Source of the DNA: Acidobacteria bacterium RIFCSPLOWO2_12_FULL_68_19
Lineage (GTDB): Bacteria; Acidobacteriota; Vicinamibacteria; Vicinamibacterales; UBA2999
DNA length: 64,000 nucleotides
NCBI GenBank assembly: GCA_001767525.1
Contig: MELF01000025.1
Location: 49,908-113,907, forward strand
Direction of reading: 5' to 3'
The position numbers and the translations under genes were made by a program. Shown here in pieces: positions 44,094 through 53,639 of this stretch. Positions within the stretch are counted from its first letter, which is position 1, and the number at the start of each line of letters is the position of its first letter. The notes beneath the pieces were generated by a model. That model worked only from the letters and a program-made list of their open reading frames with translations. It had not been told where the DNA came from and did not search any database.

Positions 44094-45344
44094 ATGGCTG
44101 AACACGGCAGCATCTTCCGGGCGATGCTCCAGGAGTTCGACGAAGCGGCCCGGCTCCTCGACCTCGACCCCGGCATCTGGAGGATCCTGACGCACCCCAA
44201 GCGGCAGATCGTCGTCTCGTGTCCGGTGCAGATGGACAACGGGGAGATCGAGGTGTTCACCGGCTACCGGGTCCAGTACAGCATCACGCTGGGGCCCGCC
44301 AAGGGCGGCATCCGGTACCACCCGGACGTGACGCTCGACGAGGTGACGGCGCTCGCCGCATGGATGACGTGGAAGTGCGCCGTCGCGCACATTCCGTTCG
44401 GCGGCGGCAAGGGCGGGATCGTGTGCGACCCGACGCGCATGTCGCGCCGCGAGCTCGAGGCGCTGACGCGGCGGTACGTCGCCGAGATCATCGACGCGAT
44501 CGGTCCCGAGAAGGACGTCCCGGCGCCCGACGTCAACACCGACGATCAGGTGATGGCCTGGGTGATGGACACCTACTCCATGCATGTCGGCCACACCTCC
44601 ACCGCCGTCGTCACCGGCAAGCCGCTGGAGCTGGGCGGCTCGCTCGGACGGCGTGAAGCCACCGGCCGCGGCGTCATGATCGTGACGCGCGAGGCCGCCC
44701 GGCACGTCGGCCGCGATCTCCCGGGCGCCTCCATCGCCATCCAGGGGTTCGGCAACGTCGGATCGGTCTCGGCCGACCTGCTGGCGAGAGCGGGCGGCAC
44801 CATCGTCGCGGTCACGGACCAGAACGGCGGCGTGTACAACGCCGCGGGGCTCGACATCCCCGGGCTGCTGGAACACGCCGCCGCGCACCGGACCGTCGCC
44901 GGCTTCCCCGGGGGCGAACCGCTCACCAACGAACAGCTCTTCGCGCTCGACGTCGACGTGCTGATTCCCGCCGCGCTCGAGAACCAGATCACGATCGAGA
45001 ACGCGCCGGCGATCCGGGCGCGCATCGTGGTGGAGGCCGCCAACGGTCCGGTCACGCCGGAGGCCAACAACGTCCTGCACGAGCGCGGCATCTTCGTCGT
45101 GCCCGACATCCTCGCCAATTCCGGCGGCGTCACCGTGTCGTATTTCGAGTGGGTGCAGGACCGGTACGGCTACTTCTGGGAAGAGAGCGAGGTGAACGCC
45201 CGTCTCGAGAAGAAAATGCACGAAGCGTTCCACGACGTGCTGCAGACGTCGCTGAAGTACAAGGTGGATATGCGCACCGCGGCGTACATCGTGGCGATCT
45301 CCCGCGTCGGCACGGTGACACGGCTGCGCGGCATGTACGCCTAG
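44094..45344 (+). CDS. gdhA: Glu/Leu/Phe/Val dehydrogenase (glutamate dehydrogenase type)
   Basis: 416 residues. The substrate-binding domain shows the catalytic lysine region GPAKGGIRYHPDVTLDEV near residue 68 and PFGGGKGGIVCDPTRMSRRE near 103. The Rossmann motif is IAIQGFGNVGSVSADLLARA near 218, with RREATGRGVMIVTREA at 183. The family interconverts glutamate and 2-oxoglutarate with ammonia and NAD(P). Length and layout match hexameric GDH of about 420 residues. It appears to be a single-gene unit with REP-like palindromes just upstream. Confidence 0.92.
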   Translation: MAEHGSIFRAMLQEFDEAARLLDLDPGIWRILTHPKRQIVVSCPVQMDNGEIEVFTGYRVQYSITLGPAKGGIRYHPDVTLDEVTALAAWMTWKCAVAHIPFGGGKGGIVCDPTRMSRRELEALTRRYVAEIIDAIGPEKDVPAPDVNTDDQVMAWVMDTYSMHVGHTSTAVVTGKPLELGGSLGRREATGRGVMIVTREAARHVGRDLPGASIAIQGFGNVGSVSADLLARAGGTIVAVTDQNGGVYNAAGLDIPGLLEHAAAHRTVAGFPGGEPLTNEQLFALDVDVLIPAALENQITIENAPAIRARIVVEAANGPVTPEANNVLHERGIFVVPDILANSGGVTVSYFEWVQDRYGYFWEESEVNARLEKKMHEAFHDVLQTSLKYKVDMRTAAYIVAISRVGTVTRLRGMYA

Positions 45345-45389
45345 CCCAGGCGCGAACGGCCCGTCGATCGCCGGTGCGGACCAGCGGCG

Positions 45390-47516
45390 CTACGACCCGA
45401 TGCGGATCGGCACCAGTTCCTTCGTTTCGTTGGTTGCGCCCTTCGCCGTGATCTCGACCAGGTACTCACCGATCGCGATGGCGGCGAGGCTCACGTCGAT
45501 CTGGTGCGTGCCGCCCGCCCTGGCGGGCGCGACCGGGACGTCGGTCATCTTCTCGCCGTTCCGGTTGAGGAGCGCCGCGGCCGGCGTCGCGGCGCCGTAG
45601 ACGTCGAAGCGGATGAGCAGCCGCTCGGTCCGCGAGAACTCACGCCCCGCGGCCGGCACGGCGGCCGCGTCGGCCGCAATCGTCTGGAAGTCGCGCGCGG
45701 TCCTGGCGCGGTGGACGCGCGGCGTGCTCAGCGCCGCGTCCGGCGAGCTCAGATCGGGGACGGTGATGGTCCGGATCTCGCTGTCGAGCGTGCCGCCTCC
45801 GGCGGCGGCCTCGACCGAGAGGCGCAGCTCCAGCTCGCCCGGCGCCGCGTCGAAGACCAGACGCTGCGGCCCGGCGGCTGGCGGCGCGCCCGGCAGCGTC
45901 GGCGGCGCGGTCGAGGCGAGCGCCGCCTCGGGCGCGCGCCCGCGGAAGACGAGATCGCCGTTGCCGCGCGCCGCAATCACCGACACGCGTCCCGGCTGCG
46001 GCTGCTCGCGGCGCGCCCCGGGCGGCTGGGAGAGGGGCTCCCAGATCAGCGTGACCCGCGTCTTCCCCTCGTCGCCGCGCGAGGTGCCGAGCCACGTCCG
46101 CACGTACTTGCCGGCCTGCACCGAGGTCGCAATCGAGGCGAGCGCCTGCTGGATCGGCTTGGGGGTCTCCGGCACGACCGTGCTCGCCCGGGCCACTTCC
46201 TCCGCGCTGAGCGCCCAGTACCCTTTGCGCGCCCGCACCTCGAGGCCTCGCCGCTTCAGCCGTACGGTGATCTGGTGGAACTTGCCGTCGTTCGGCGCCT
46301 GGGTCGAGTTGTAGCCGATCAGGTAGTAGAAGCTCGAGTCGCGCACGATCTGCGCCAGCCCTGGGGACAAATCGTTGCGGTTGACGATGGCGCGGCCGTC
46401 GGTCTCCTCCGCCAGCGAGCGCAGCGTGTCCTGGGTGAACTGCAGCGCCCGCGCGTCCTGCCGCGGCCCCACCCCTTCGTCGATGCCGAACTCGTACGGC
46501 GTGAGCCCGCGCGGGTCCACGGCATAGATCGCCGCGTTGTTCCGGTTGGCCGCCGTGAACACGTCCCGCATCTGCGAGTAGAGATCCGACTGGGCGAACC
46601 AGGCCGCCACCTCCTCGCGCTGGCTGTTCTCGCCAACCATGGGATTGCCCGCCGCGGGGTTGCGCGGATCGAGGCGGCCGAGCGAGGCATCGGCGTTGCG
46701 GAGCTGCGGCGGGAGGAGCGCGGTCAGCCCCTCGCTGACCAGGACGATCGCCTTGCGCCCTTCGCGCAGGCCGCCGAGCCGCGTGGCCAGGCCGCGCAGC
46801 GCGGTCATGACCACCTGGTTCCGGATCTGCTCCACCGCCTCGGACGGCGCGCGCGCGTATTGCTCTTCGAACGCGTTGCGCGGCTCGTAGTTGAACTTGC
46901 GTCCCTCGAATCGCTCGATGGCGCTGACGATCGACGCCTTGTTCCGCGTGAAGGACACGCCGTCGAGCGGCGTCAGCGGATACATCAGGCCGACGATGTC
47001 GTTCGGGCGCAGCTGGGTCTGAATGAACCGGACGAGCGGCTCCTTGATCGCGAGCGAGTTGCCGAGCCGCACGTGGTAGTCGTCGAAGAAGAACACGAAC
47101 ACGCGGACATCGTCGCGCGACAGTTCCACCTCTTCGTCGATGCGGCTGCGCAGCTCCCGGGGCGGCGGGTCGCCCGGGCGCGGGTTGCCGTCGAGGCGGA
47201 TCAGGCGGAACTGCTCGATCGCCTGCGGCCGGCCGTCCTCGAGCACTTCGAAGTCGGCCTGCGTGAGGCTCGTGACCGGCTCTCCCTTGCCGTCGTGCAC
47301 GATCACGTCGACGCGGACGAAGTTGACGCCGGCGCGGAAGGTGGGCTGCTGCGGCGCGTCACCCTGCGCGGGCGCGGCGGCGCCGTCAGGCGGCGGGGCG
47401 GCCGGCGGAGCGGCGTCGGTCTGCTGCGCCCCACTGCGCTGCTGCGCGGCGGGGCGCCCCACCAGAACGAGCCCCAGCGTCAGCGCGAGAACCAGTGCGG
47501 TCGGCGTGCGGCTCAT
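45390..47516 (-). CDS. secreted VWFA-related protein of the acidobacterial type
   Basis: 708 residues. The start MSRTPTALVLAL is chosen because it begins a signal peptide (ending GRPAAQ). After a Pro/Ala linker come the features of the acidobacterial VWFA-related family: FRAGVNFVRVDVIVHDGKGE near residue 60, LTQADFEVLEDGRPQAIEQF near 88, and the VWA-like core with VFVFFFDDYHVRLGNSLAIK near 138. The MIDAS motif is altered (FDDYH). A C-terminal half with beta segments follows (RVSVIAARGNGDLVFRGRAP). Such proteins are exported and multicopy in Acidobacteria; the ligand is unknown. Confidence 0.85.
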   Translation of the reverse strand: MSRTPTALVLALTLGLVLVGRPAAQQRSGAQQTDAAPPAAPPPDGAAAPAQGDAPQQPTFRAGVNFVRVDVIVHDGKGEPVTSLTQADFEVLEDGRPQAIEQFRLIRLDGNPRPGDPPPRELRSRIDEEVELSRDDVRVFVFFFDDYHVRLGNSLAIKEPLVRFIQTQLRPNDIVGLMYPLTPLDGVSFTRNKASIVSAIERFEGRKFNYEPRNAFEEQYARAPSEAVEQIRNQVVMTALRGLATRLGGLREGRKAIVLVSEGLTALLPPQLRNADASLGRLDPRNPAAGNPMVGENSQREEVAAWFAQSDLYSQMRDVFTAANRNNAAIYAVDPRGLTPYEFGIDEGVGPRQDARALQFTQDTLRSLAEETDGRAIVNRNDLSPGLAQIVRDSSFYYLIGYNSTQAPNDGKFHQITVRLKRRGLEVRARKGYWALSAEEVARASTVVPETPKPIQQALASIATSVQAGKYVRTWLGTSRGDEGKTRVTLIWEPLSQPPGARREQPQPGRVSVIAARGNGDLVFRGRAPEAALASTAPPTLPGAPPAAGPQRLVFDAAPGELELRLSVEAAAGGGTLDSEIRTITVPDLSSPDAALSTPRVHRARTARDFQTIAADAAAVPAAGREFSRTERLLIRFDVYGAATPAAALLNRNGEKMTDVPVAPARAGGTHQIDVSLAAIAIGEYLVEITAKGATNETKELVPIRIGS

Positions 47517-47551
47517 ACCTGTCGTGCTCCGCTTTCCGCGATAATACCACC

Positions 47552-47574
47552 TGTGACACGGGCCATGCGTCACA
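47552..47574. promoter_or_regulatory. dyad in the divergent VWFA / acyl-CoA dehydrogenase spacer
   Basis: TGTGAC and GTCACA flank an 11-base spacer, a dyad between two divergent starts. On the minus strand a TATTAT box at 47541-47546 could be the -10 of the VWFA gene. It could be an operator, although the spacing is wider than in CRP sites. Confidence 0.3.
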
Positions 47575-47643
47575 AAGGCACGGACGTTTGCGCACGACTG
47601 GCTCCGTGTCTCCGCCGTTTCGTGGCCTCTCGGAGCGACCCAG

Positions 47644-48804
47644 GTGCAACGAGCCGATGCCTCACAGGGACTGACCACGCTCAGCGACGATGAGGCGCTG
47701 TTCCGCGACAGCGTCTACGAGTTCGCCGACCGCGAAATCCGTCCGCACGTTCGCGACATGGACGAGCAGGCGCGCATTCCGCGCCAGCTCATCGACCGCC
47801 TGTTCGAGCTCGGCGTGATGGGCATCGAGGTGCCGGAAGCGCAGGGAGGCGCTGGCGCGGAGTTCTTTCACGCCGTGCTCGCCGTCGAGGCGATCTCCCG
47901 CGTCGATCCGTCCGTAGGCGTCCTGGTGGACGTGCAGAATACGCTCGTCATCAACGCGCTGCTCCGGTGGGGAACCGACGACATCAAGGGCCGGTACCTC
48001 CCCCGCCTGGCGGCCCGGACGGTGGGCGCCTACGCGCTGTCGGAAGCCGGGTCCGGCAGCGACGCGTTCGCGCTGGCGACACGTGCGGTCGAGAGCGGCG
48101 ACGGGTACGTGCTGAACGGCCGCAAGCTCTGGACGACCAACGCCGTCGAGGCCGAGATCTTCATCGTCTTCGCGACGGTCAACCCGGAGGCGGGCTACCG
48201 CGGCATCACGGCGTTCGTCGTCGAACGCGGCGTCCCCGGCTTTGCCGTCGGGCGCAAGGAGGACAAGCTCGGCATTCGCGCCAGCAGCACGTGCGAGCTG
48301 CTGTTCGAAGAGTGCCGCGTCCCGCGCGCCAACGTGCTCGGCGAGGTCGGCAAAGGGTACAAGGTGGCCATCGAAACGCTGAACGAGGGGCGCATCGGCA
48401 TCGGCGCGCAGATGATCGGCCTCGCGCAGGGCGCGCTCGACCATGCGGTCCACTACACGAAGGAGCGGACGCAGTTCGGCAGGGCGGTGGCCGGGTTCCA
48501 GGGCGTCCAGTTCCAGCTCGCCCGGGCCGCCACCGATCTCGAGGCCGCGCGGCTGCTCGTCTACAACGCCGCTCGGCTGCGAGACGCCGGGCAGCCGTTC
48601 CTCAAGGAGGCGGCCATGTGCAAGCTCTTCTCCTCGGAAATGGCCGAGCGCGTCACCTCCCTCGCGGTGAACCTGTACGGCGGCTACGGCTTCGTCAGGG
48701 ATTATCCGGTCGAGAAGCTCTACCGGGACGCGAAGATCGGGCAGATCTACGAGGGAACGTCCAACCTGCAGTTGCAGACGATCGCGAAGCAGATTCTCGG
48801 CTAG
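47644..48804 (+). CDS. acyl-CoA dehydrogenase (short/branched-chain type)
   Basis: 386 residues, GTG start. Domains run in the usual order: N-terminal helices, a middle beta domain with YALSEAGSGSDAFALATRA near residue 136 and YVLNGRKLWTTNAVEAEIFI near 157, and C-terminal helices with YTKERTQFGRAVAGFQGVQF near 275. The catalytic Glu is in GQIYEGTSNLQLQTIAKQIL at the end. It oxidises acyl-CoA to enoyl-CoA with FAD and feeds ETF. Together with the mutase genes it fits short or branched-chain acid breakdown, but the chain preference is not proven. Confidence 0.9.
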   Translation: MQRADASQGLTTLSDDEALFRDSVYEFADREIRPHVRDMDEQARIPRQLIDRLFELGVMGIEVPEAQGGAGAEFFHAVLAVEAISRVDPSVGVLVDVQNTLVINALLRWGTDDIKGRYLPRLAARTVGAYALSEAGSGSDAFALATRAVESGDGYVLNGRKLWTTNAVEAEIFIVFATVNPEAGYRGITAFVVERGVPGFAVGRKEDKLGIRASSTCELLFEECRVPRANVLGEVGKGYKVAIETLNEGRIGIGAQMIGLAQGALDHAVHYTKERTQFGRAVAGFQGVQFQLARAATDLEAARLLVYNAARLRDAGQPFLKEAAMCKLFSSEMAERVTSLAVNLYGGYGFVRDYPVEKLYRDAKIGQIYEGTSNLQLQTIAKQILG

Positions 48805-48820
48805 CGGCGCCCGCCCTTCA

Positions 48821-48910
48821 ACGGGCCACACGGAAACACGAACACCACGGAGAAGGGGGATCGCAGAGAAGAACGTGATCCCTCTGTCTCTCTGTGCCTC
48901 TGTGGCCCGT
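48821..48910. repeat. ACGGGCCACA hairpin repeat, copy 1
   Basis: Perfect 10-bp arms ACGGGCCACA (48821-48830) and TGTGGCCCGT (48901-48910) enclose sequence rich in CTCTGTGCCTCTG. It lies between the acyl-CoA dehydrogenase and a convergent propeller gene, where it could also end both transcripts. Confidence 0.85.
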
Positions 48911-48930
48911 CAACGCGAGCGAGCTCGCGA

Positions 48931-50172
48931 TCAGTTCACCGTCCAGAGCGCGAGCGAAGAGGCGTCCTTGATGAAGATCCGGGTGCCTGAAATCGCCGGC
49001 TGCGCCCAGGTGGAGAACGTCTCCTCGGCGGCGACCCGGTAGCGGCGGACCGGCTCGAACCCGGTCCGGCTCGTCCGGAAGAGGACGAGCTCGCCGTCGT
49101 TCTCCAGGCTGAAGACGATGTCGCCGGCCCGCGCCAGCGCGACGTTGGCGGCCTGCCGCCCCTCCGTCGTCCAGAGCGTCTTGCCGGTCTTCACGTCCAC
49201 GGCGAAATACTGCCCCATGTTGCGGCTCGTCAGCCCGAACAGGACGTCGCCGTCGAGCACGGCGTTGCTCAGCCGGTTCGGCACGTCCGGATTCTCCCAC
49301 ACGTCTTCGGCCACCCACTGATTGTTCCGCCGCGCGATGTTCAGGGCGCGCATCGGCCCGACGTTGGTCCAGACGACGATCGACTGGCCGAAGCGGACGG
49401 GGGTGATCGAATTGGTGAAGTTCGAGCTCGCCAGCGGTCGCTCCCAGAGCAGCGCGCCGCTGGCCGCGTCGACCCCGACGAGCTTCCCCTGCGTAATGGT
49501 GACAACCTGGCGGACGCCGCTGAAGTCGGAGACGATCGGGGAACCGTAGCCGGGTCCATCGCCCGCCCAGCTCCATTTCTCCGCGCCGGTATTGAGGTCG
49601 AAGGCGGTGAGCGCCCCCTTGTCGTGGCCGCCGACGTGGAAGATCACGAGCCCACGCTCCACGACCGGGGAAAACGCGTGCGTGGTGTACATCGGCACGA
49701 CCGGCGAGCCGGGCTTCTGCCAGAGCTGCTTGCCCGTGGCGGCGTCGTACGCGGTCACGACACCCGTCATGCCGATCGCATAGAGGCGCCCGTTGAAGTA
49801 GACGGGGGTCGACTTCGGACCGGGCCCGTGCGACTTCGAGGCGCTGCTCATCTCGAAGGGGGCCGGATACCCCGTACGCCACAGCACCTTGCCGCTCGAG
49901 GCGTCGACCGCGCTCATCACCTCGTCGTTACCCTGCCGCGAGAACACGTACACCCGGTTGCCGACGACGAGCGGGGTGGCGTAGCCGATGCCGACGTCCA
50001 CCTTCCAGCGCTCGGTCAACTGCTCCGGCCAAGACGCGGGCGGCGTAAAGCCGGTGACGACGCCGTCGCGGTTGGCGCCGCGCCACTGCGTCACGTCGCT
50101 TGCCGCCTGTCGCGCCTCGATTCCCATGACGGCGCTCCCCACGAGCACGAGTGTCATCACCACGCGACGCAT
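48931..50172 (-). CDS. secreted PQQ-like beta-propeller protein A
   Basis: 413 residues. Signal peptide about 1-20 (MRRVVMTLVLVGSAVMGIEA). PQQ-type blades run throughout: WRGANRDGVVTGFTPPASW near residue 30, SAVDASSGKVLWRTGYPA near 86, AYDAATGKQLWQKPGSPV near 142 and AVDVKTGKTLWTTEGRQ near 325. Such WRGPxRDG-starting propellers are common in Acidobacteria and Planctomycetes and lack cytochrome motifs, so quinone-dependent catalysis is not shown. It is downstream of the TonB receptor and propeller B genes and probably part of their transcript, though a heptamer repeat lies between. Confidence 0.85.
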   Translation of the reverse strand: MRRVVMTLVLVGSAVMGIEARQAASDVTQWRGANRDGVVTGFTPPASWPEQLTERWKVDVGIGYATPLVVGNRVYVFSRQGNDEVMSAVDASSGKVLWRTGYPAPFEMSSASKSHGPGPKSTPVYFNGRLYAIGMTGVVTAYDAATGKQLWQKPGSPVVPMYTTHAFSPVVERGLVIFHVGGHDKGALTAFDLNTGAEKWSWAGDGPGYGSPIVSDFSGVRQVVTITQGKLVGVDAASGALLWERPLASSNFTNSITPVRFGQSIVVWTNVGPMRALNIARRNNQWVAEDVWENPDVPNRLSNAVLDGDVLFGLTSRNMGQYFAVDVKTGKTLWTTEGRQAANVALARAGDIVFSLENDGELVLFRTSRTGFEPVRRYRVAAEETFSTWAQPAISGTRIFIKDASSLALWTVN

Positions 50173-50190
50173 ATTTGTCCGTCCTCCTCG

Positions 50191-50237
50191 CCTACCGCCT
50201 ACCGCCTACCGGCTACCGCCTACCGCCTACCGGCTAC
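50191..50237. repeat. CCTACCG heptamer array
   Basis: Seven heptamers: three CCTACCG, one GCTACCG, two CCTACCG and a partial GCTAC. The array spans the spacer upstream of propeller A and the last codons of propeller B, whose final residues VAGRR and TAG stop are encoded by it. Confidence 0.9.
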
Positions 50238-51440
50238 GTCGAAGGCCGTAAGAATACCTTGATTCCGGATGTACAGCCGTCCTCCGCTCACCGCCGGATG
50301 CGCCCATGACGGCCATCCCTGGTCGGGAATCGTGAAGCGTCCCGTCTCACGGTACCCGGCCGGCGTCGCCTCGGCGAGCCCGACCACGTTATTCTCGCTC
50401 AGCAGGTACAGATGCCCGTCGGCGTAGGCGAGCGACCCCTTCCCGACGCTCCGGTGGCGCCAGACCGTCTTGCCGGTGGCGAACTCCAGGCACGTCAGGA
50501 TGGCGTTGCTGAAGCCGTACAGGTAGCCGTTCACCAGCACGAGCCCGCCGTGATGGTTCTGCATGTCGCGCGTGAAGTACGCCTCCTCCGCCCGCACCCC
50601 GCCGCCCTCCGCGCGCAGCGTCAGCAGCGCCCCGCCGACCCCGTAGTTGGAGCTGTAGAACACCTTGTTGTCGAAATAGACTGGCGTGGCGATGTTCGCG
50701 GTGTCGTTCGCCACGCGGGGGTAGCGCCACATCAGCCTGCCGTCGCTGGCACGCACGCCGATGCCCGCCTCCGCCGTCAGCGTCATGATCGTGCGCACCC
50801 CCTGCACGTCTGCGGCGATGGGCGACGCGTACCCCGCCTGATCGTTCAACTCCTTCGTCGTCCAGATCGTGCGGCCGGTCATCTTGTCGAGCGCCGCCAT
50901 TCCGGCGCCCCGGCCCCCGGGCGTCACGATCACGCGGGGGCCGTCGACGAGCGGCGATTCGCTCATCAGCCAGCCGATGTTGCGGCCGCCGAACTCCTGC
51001 AGGATGTTGCGCTGCCAGACGACCGTGCCGTCGGGCACGCGAAGACAGGCGAGGTCGCCGTTCTCCGTGAGCACGTACAGCCGGTCGCCGTCGACGGTCG
51101 GCGTGCCCCGCGGTCCGGGCCCCTGGTAGTTGTCCTGGGCGCGCCCGATCGCTCGCGTCCACGCCACCTTGCCGTCTGCGCGGTTGAGCGCGGTGACGAT
51201 GCTGTCGGTCTTCTGCATCCCCTGCACGAACACGCGGTCGCCGCCGACCGCCACCGAGCCGAACCCGGCGCCCAGATTCGACGCGGACCAGACGCGGGGC
51301 GGCCCCGACGCGGGCCACTCGCGGAGGAGCCCGGTCTCCGGCGAGGTGCCGGCCCGCGCCGGCCCGCGCCACTGCGGCCAGTCGGCGGTCTGCGCGTGAA
51401 GCGTCGCGCCGCACAGGATGCCGATCGCCAGCGCGCGCAC
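50220..51440 (-). CDS. secreted PQQ-like beta-propeller protein B
   Basis: 406 residues with a GTG start 3 bases after the receptor stop. A signal peptide is clear (VRALAIGILCGATLHAQ). The first blade is WPQWRGPARAGTSPETGLL near residue 20; later blades include TALNRADGKVAWTRAIGR, AALDKMTGRTIWTTKELND and CLEFATGKTVWRHRSVGKG. Fold and start pattern match propellers A and C. The C-terminal FDVAGRR and stop derive from the heptamer array, so the native end has been replaced or extended. It is translationally linked to the TonB receptor. Confidence 0.85.
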   Translation of the reverse strand: MRALAIGILCGATLHAQTADWPQWRGPARAGTSPETGLLREWPASGPPRVWSASNLGAGFGSVAVGGDRVFVQGMQKTDSIVTALNRADGKVAWTRAIGRAQDNYQGPGPRGTPTVDGDRLYVLTENGDLACLRVPDGTVVWQRNILQEFGGRNIGWLMSESPLVDGPRVIVTPGGRGAGMAALDKMTGRTIWTTKELNDQAGYASPIAADVQGVRTIMTLTAEAGIGVRASDGRLMWRYPRVANDTANIATPVYFDNKVFYSSNYGVGGALLTLRAEGGGVRAEEAYFTRDMQNHHGGLVLVNGYLYGFSNAILTCLEFATGKTVWRHRSVGKGSLAYADGHLYLLSENNVVGLAEATPAGYRETGRFTIPDQGWPSWAHPAVSGGRLYIRNQGILTAFDVAGRR

Positions 51441-51442
51441 CT

Positions 51443-53572
51443 TCAAAAGCCCACTCCCACGCTCATTCCAAACGTGCGCGGCGCCCCGGGCTCGCCGATG
51501 AAGCCCGACGGCGCGAGCCGCGGATCGTAGGCGAAGGCCACCGGCACGTAGCGCGTGTCGAAGGCGTTTCGCACCCACGCCTCGCCGAACACGGTCCGGC
51601 CCCGCGCGCCGGCGCGGAAGGTCGCCAGCGAATAGGCGTTCTGTCCGGCCCGGTTCAAATCGTCGTACTGAAACGCGCCGTAGAAGGTCACCTCGGCGCG
51701 GCCGTAGAGCGTGGTGTCGGCGCGCACGGCGCGCGACACCGCGCCTCCAAACGTCGCCGTGTAGTCGGGCGTGTTCGGGATCTCGCTGCCCGCGACGACG
51801 ACGCCGCTCGAGACGCTCCGCGCCTTGAAGGTGGCGCCGGTGAACCCGATCGCGCTGAACAGATCGATCCCCGGCCGGACGCGCGCGTTGACCTCGAATT
51901 CGGCGCCCTTGCTCACGGCGCGCCCGGCGTTGGCGATGAAGAACTGAGCGGGGACCAGCGGGTCGGGCAGGTTGAGCTGAAGGTCGTCCCAGTCGATGCG
52001 GAACACGGCGGCGTTGGCCGTGAGGCGGCCGCCGAGCCACGCCGTCTTCACGCCCCCTTCCACGTTCCACGTGTGCTCTTCGCCGTAGGCCTCGAACCCG
52101 GCCGGCGACGCCGCGTTGAACCCGCCCGCCTTGAAACCGCGCGCGACCGCCGCGTACACCATCCGGTTCGGCTGGAGCCGCAGCGCCACGGCCACCTGGG
52201 GCGAGACGTTCGAGAAGCTCTCCTCCGGCTCGACAAGCCGGCCCGGCGCGATCGGCGGCGCGAAGAAGGTATTGAGCGACGCCTCCTTGTGCTCGCGATC
52301 GAACCGGGCGCCGACGGTCACCTCCAGCGTATCGGCGAACGTGGCGGTCCCCTGTCCGTACAGACCGAAGCCGGCATCGTCGAGCGCCGAGAGCGGCGCG
52401 TGCTGGCTCACGGCGAGCGGCACGAGCGGCGACAGCACGAACGGCGAGAAACCAGTGACGGCATCCTGGTCGTAGTTCTGCGTGAACAGGAAGACGCCCG
52501 CCTGCCACCGCAGCGGCACCTCGTCCAGGAGCCGGTACGGCGCGGCCGCCGCCGACGCGACCCGCACCTCCTGGGTGACCTGGACGCTCTCCTCGCTGTT
52601 GTGCCGACGCAGCAGCGGCAGCGCCGTGTAGTCGAGGTCCGTCTCGTCCACCGTCTTCCAGTTGACCACGCCCGTCGTCGACGACACGGTGAGCCGGCTG
52701 TCCGCTCTCCGCACCAGGATCGTCGTGCCGACGAGGTCGCGGTCGGTGTGCCCCTCGAAGTCGCGCGCCACCTCGAACGGATTCCGGCGAACCGCACCAA
52801 GGTCGTTGAGCGCGTAGTCGCCGTCCCGGGCGCGCTCGCCGGTGACGATGAGCCGCGTCTCCCAGACGCTCGACGGGGTCCAGAGCACCTGCCCCTTGCC
52901 CAGGAAGGCGGAACGGCGGTCGACGTCGTGCCCGGTGACCACGTTGCGAGTGAAGCCGTCGCGGCGCCCGTAGGCAATGGCGCCGCTCACGCCGACGCGG
53001 CCGGAGGCGAGCGGCCCCGACACGCTGGCGCCGAGCTGCCGCGAGTCGAAGTTCGAGAGCGGTGCACCCAGCGAGTAGCTCCAGTCGGTGAGCGATGGCC
53101 GCGCGCTGGTGACGTTGACGACGCCCGCCAGCGTGTTGCGGCCGAACAGCGCGCTCTGGGGCCCGCGGACGAACTCCACCTGCTCGACGTCGAGCAGATC
53201 GAGGCTCGACGTGCTGGAATGGAGCTGCGGAACGCCGTCGAAATAGGTGGTGATCGCCGGGTTGGCCGGGCTCGATCCGATGCCGCGAAAGCGCGGATTG
53301 CTCAGCTTCCGCGCGGTGAAGTCTGTGAACTGGACGTTGGGTGCGTAAATTCCCGCTTCGCGCAGGACGGTGACGCCGGCGCCGGCGAGCGTCTCGCGGC
53401 CGACCGCCGTGACGCTGACCGGCAGCCTCTGCACATCGGCCGGCTCTTTCTGCGCCGTGACGACGACCGTCGGGAGCTGGATGGGTGCGACCTGGCCGGG
53501 CGCGACATTCTGCGCGCCAGCCGCGACAGGGATCGAGGCACCGAAGACGAGCACAGCCAGGATTCGCTGCAT
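51443..53572 (-). CDS. TonB-dependent outer-membrane receptor
   Basis: 709 residues. The start MQRILAVLVFG begins the signal peptide; an earlier ATG adds a basic extension. A TonB-box-like stretch, LPTVVVTAQKEPADVQRLPV, is near residue 35. The plug domain shows ETLAGAGVTVLREAGIYAPN near 60 and FVRGPQSALFGRNTLAGVVN near 135. The barrel ends FGMSVGVGF with a terminal Phe. The family imports siderophores, B12 or oligomers; the substrate is unknown. Its partner genes are PQQ-like propellers, which is not the usual SusD-type pairing. It diverges from propeller C with 67 bp between starts. Confidence 0.88.
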   Translation of the reverse strand: MQRILAVLVFGASIPVAAGAQNVAPGQVAPIQLPTVVVTAQKEPADVQRLPVSVTAVGRETLAGAGVTVLREAGIYAPNVQFTDFTARKLSNPRFRGIGSSPANPAITTYFDGVPQLHSSTSSLDLLDVEQVEFVRGPQSALFGRNTLAGVVNVTSARPSLTDWSYSLGAPLSNFDSRQLGASVSGPLASGRVGVSGAIAYGRRDGFTRNVVTGHDVDRRSAFLGKGQVLWTPSSVWETRLIVTGERARDGDYALNDLGAVRRNPFEVARDFEGHTDRDLVGTTILVRRADSRLTVSSTTGVVNWKTVDETDLDYTALPLLRRHNSEESVQVTQEVRVASAAAAPYRLLDEVPLRWQAGVFLFTQNYDQDAVTGFSPFVLSPLVPLAVSQHAPLSALDDAGFGLYGQGTATFADTLEVTVGARFDREHKEASLNTFFAPPIAPGRLVEPEESFSNVSPQVAVALRLQPNRMVYAAVARGFKAGGFNAASPAGFEAYGEEHTWNVEGGVKTAWLGGRLTANAAVFRIDWDDLQLNLPDPLVPAQFFIANAGRAVSKGAEFEVNARVRPGIDLFSAIGFTGATFKARSVSSGVVVAGSEIPNTPDYTATFGGAVSRAVRADTTLYGRAEVTFYGAFQYDDLNRAGQNAYSLATFRAGARGRTVFGEAWVRNAFDTRYVPVAFAYDPRLAPSGFIGEPGAPRTFGMSVGVGF

Positions 53573-53639
53573 GCGCGTAATTATGCGCCGGGACGCCGAG
53601 GTAAGCACCCGGGGCGGCGTTGAGCGTATATTGATTGCC

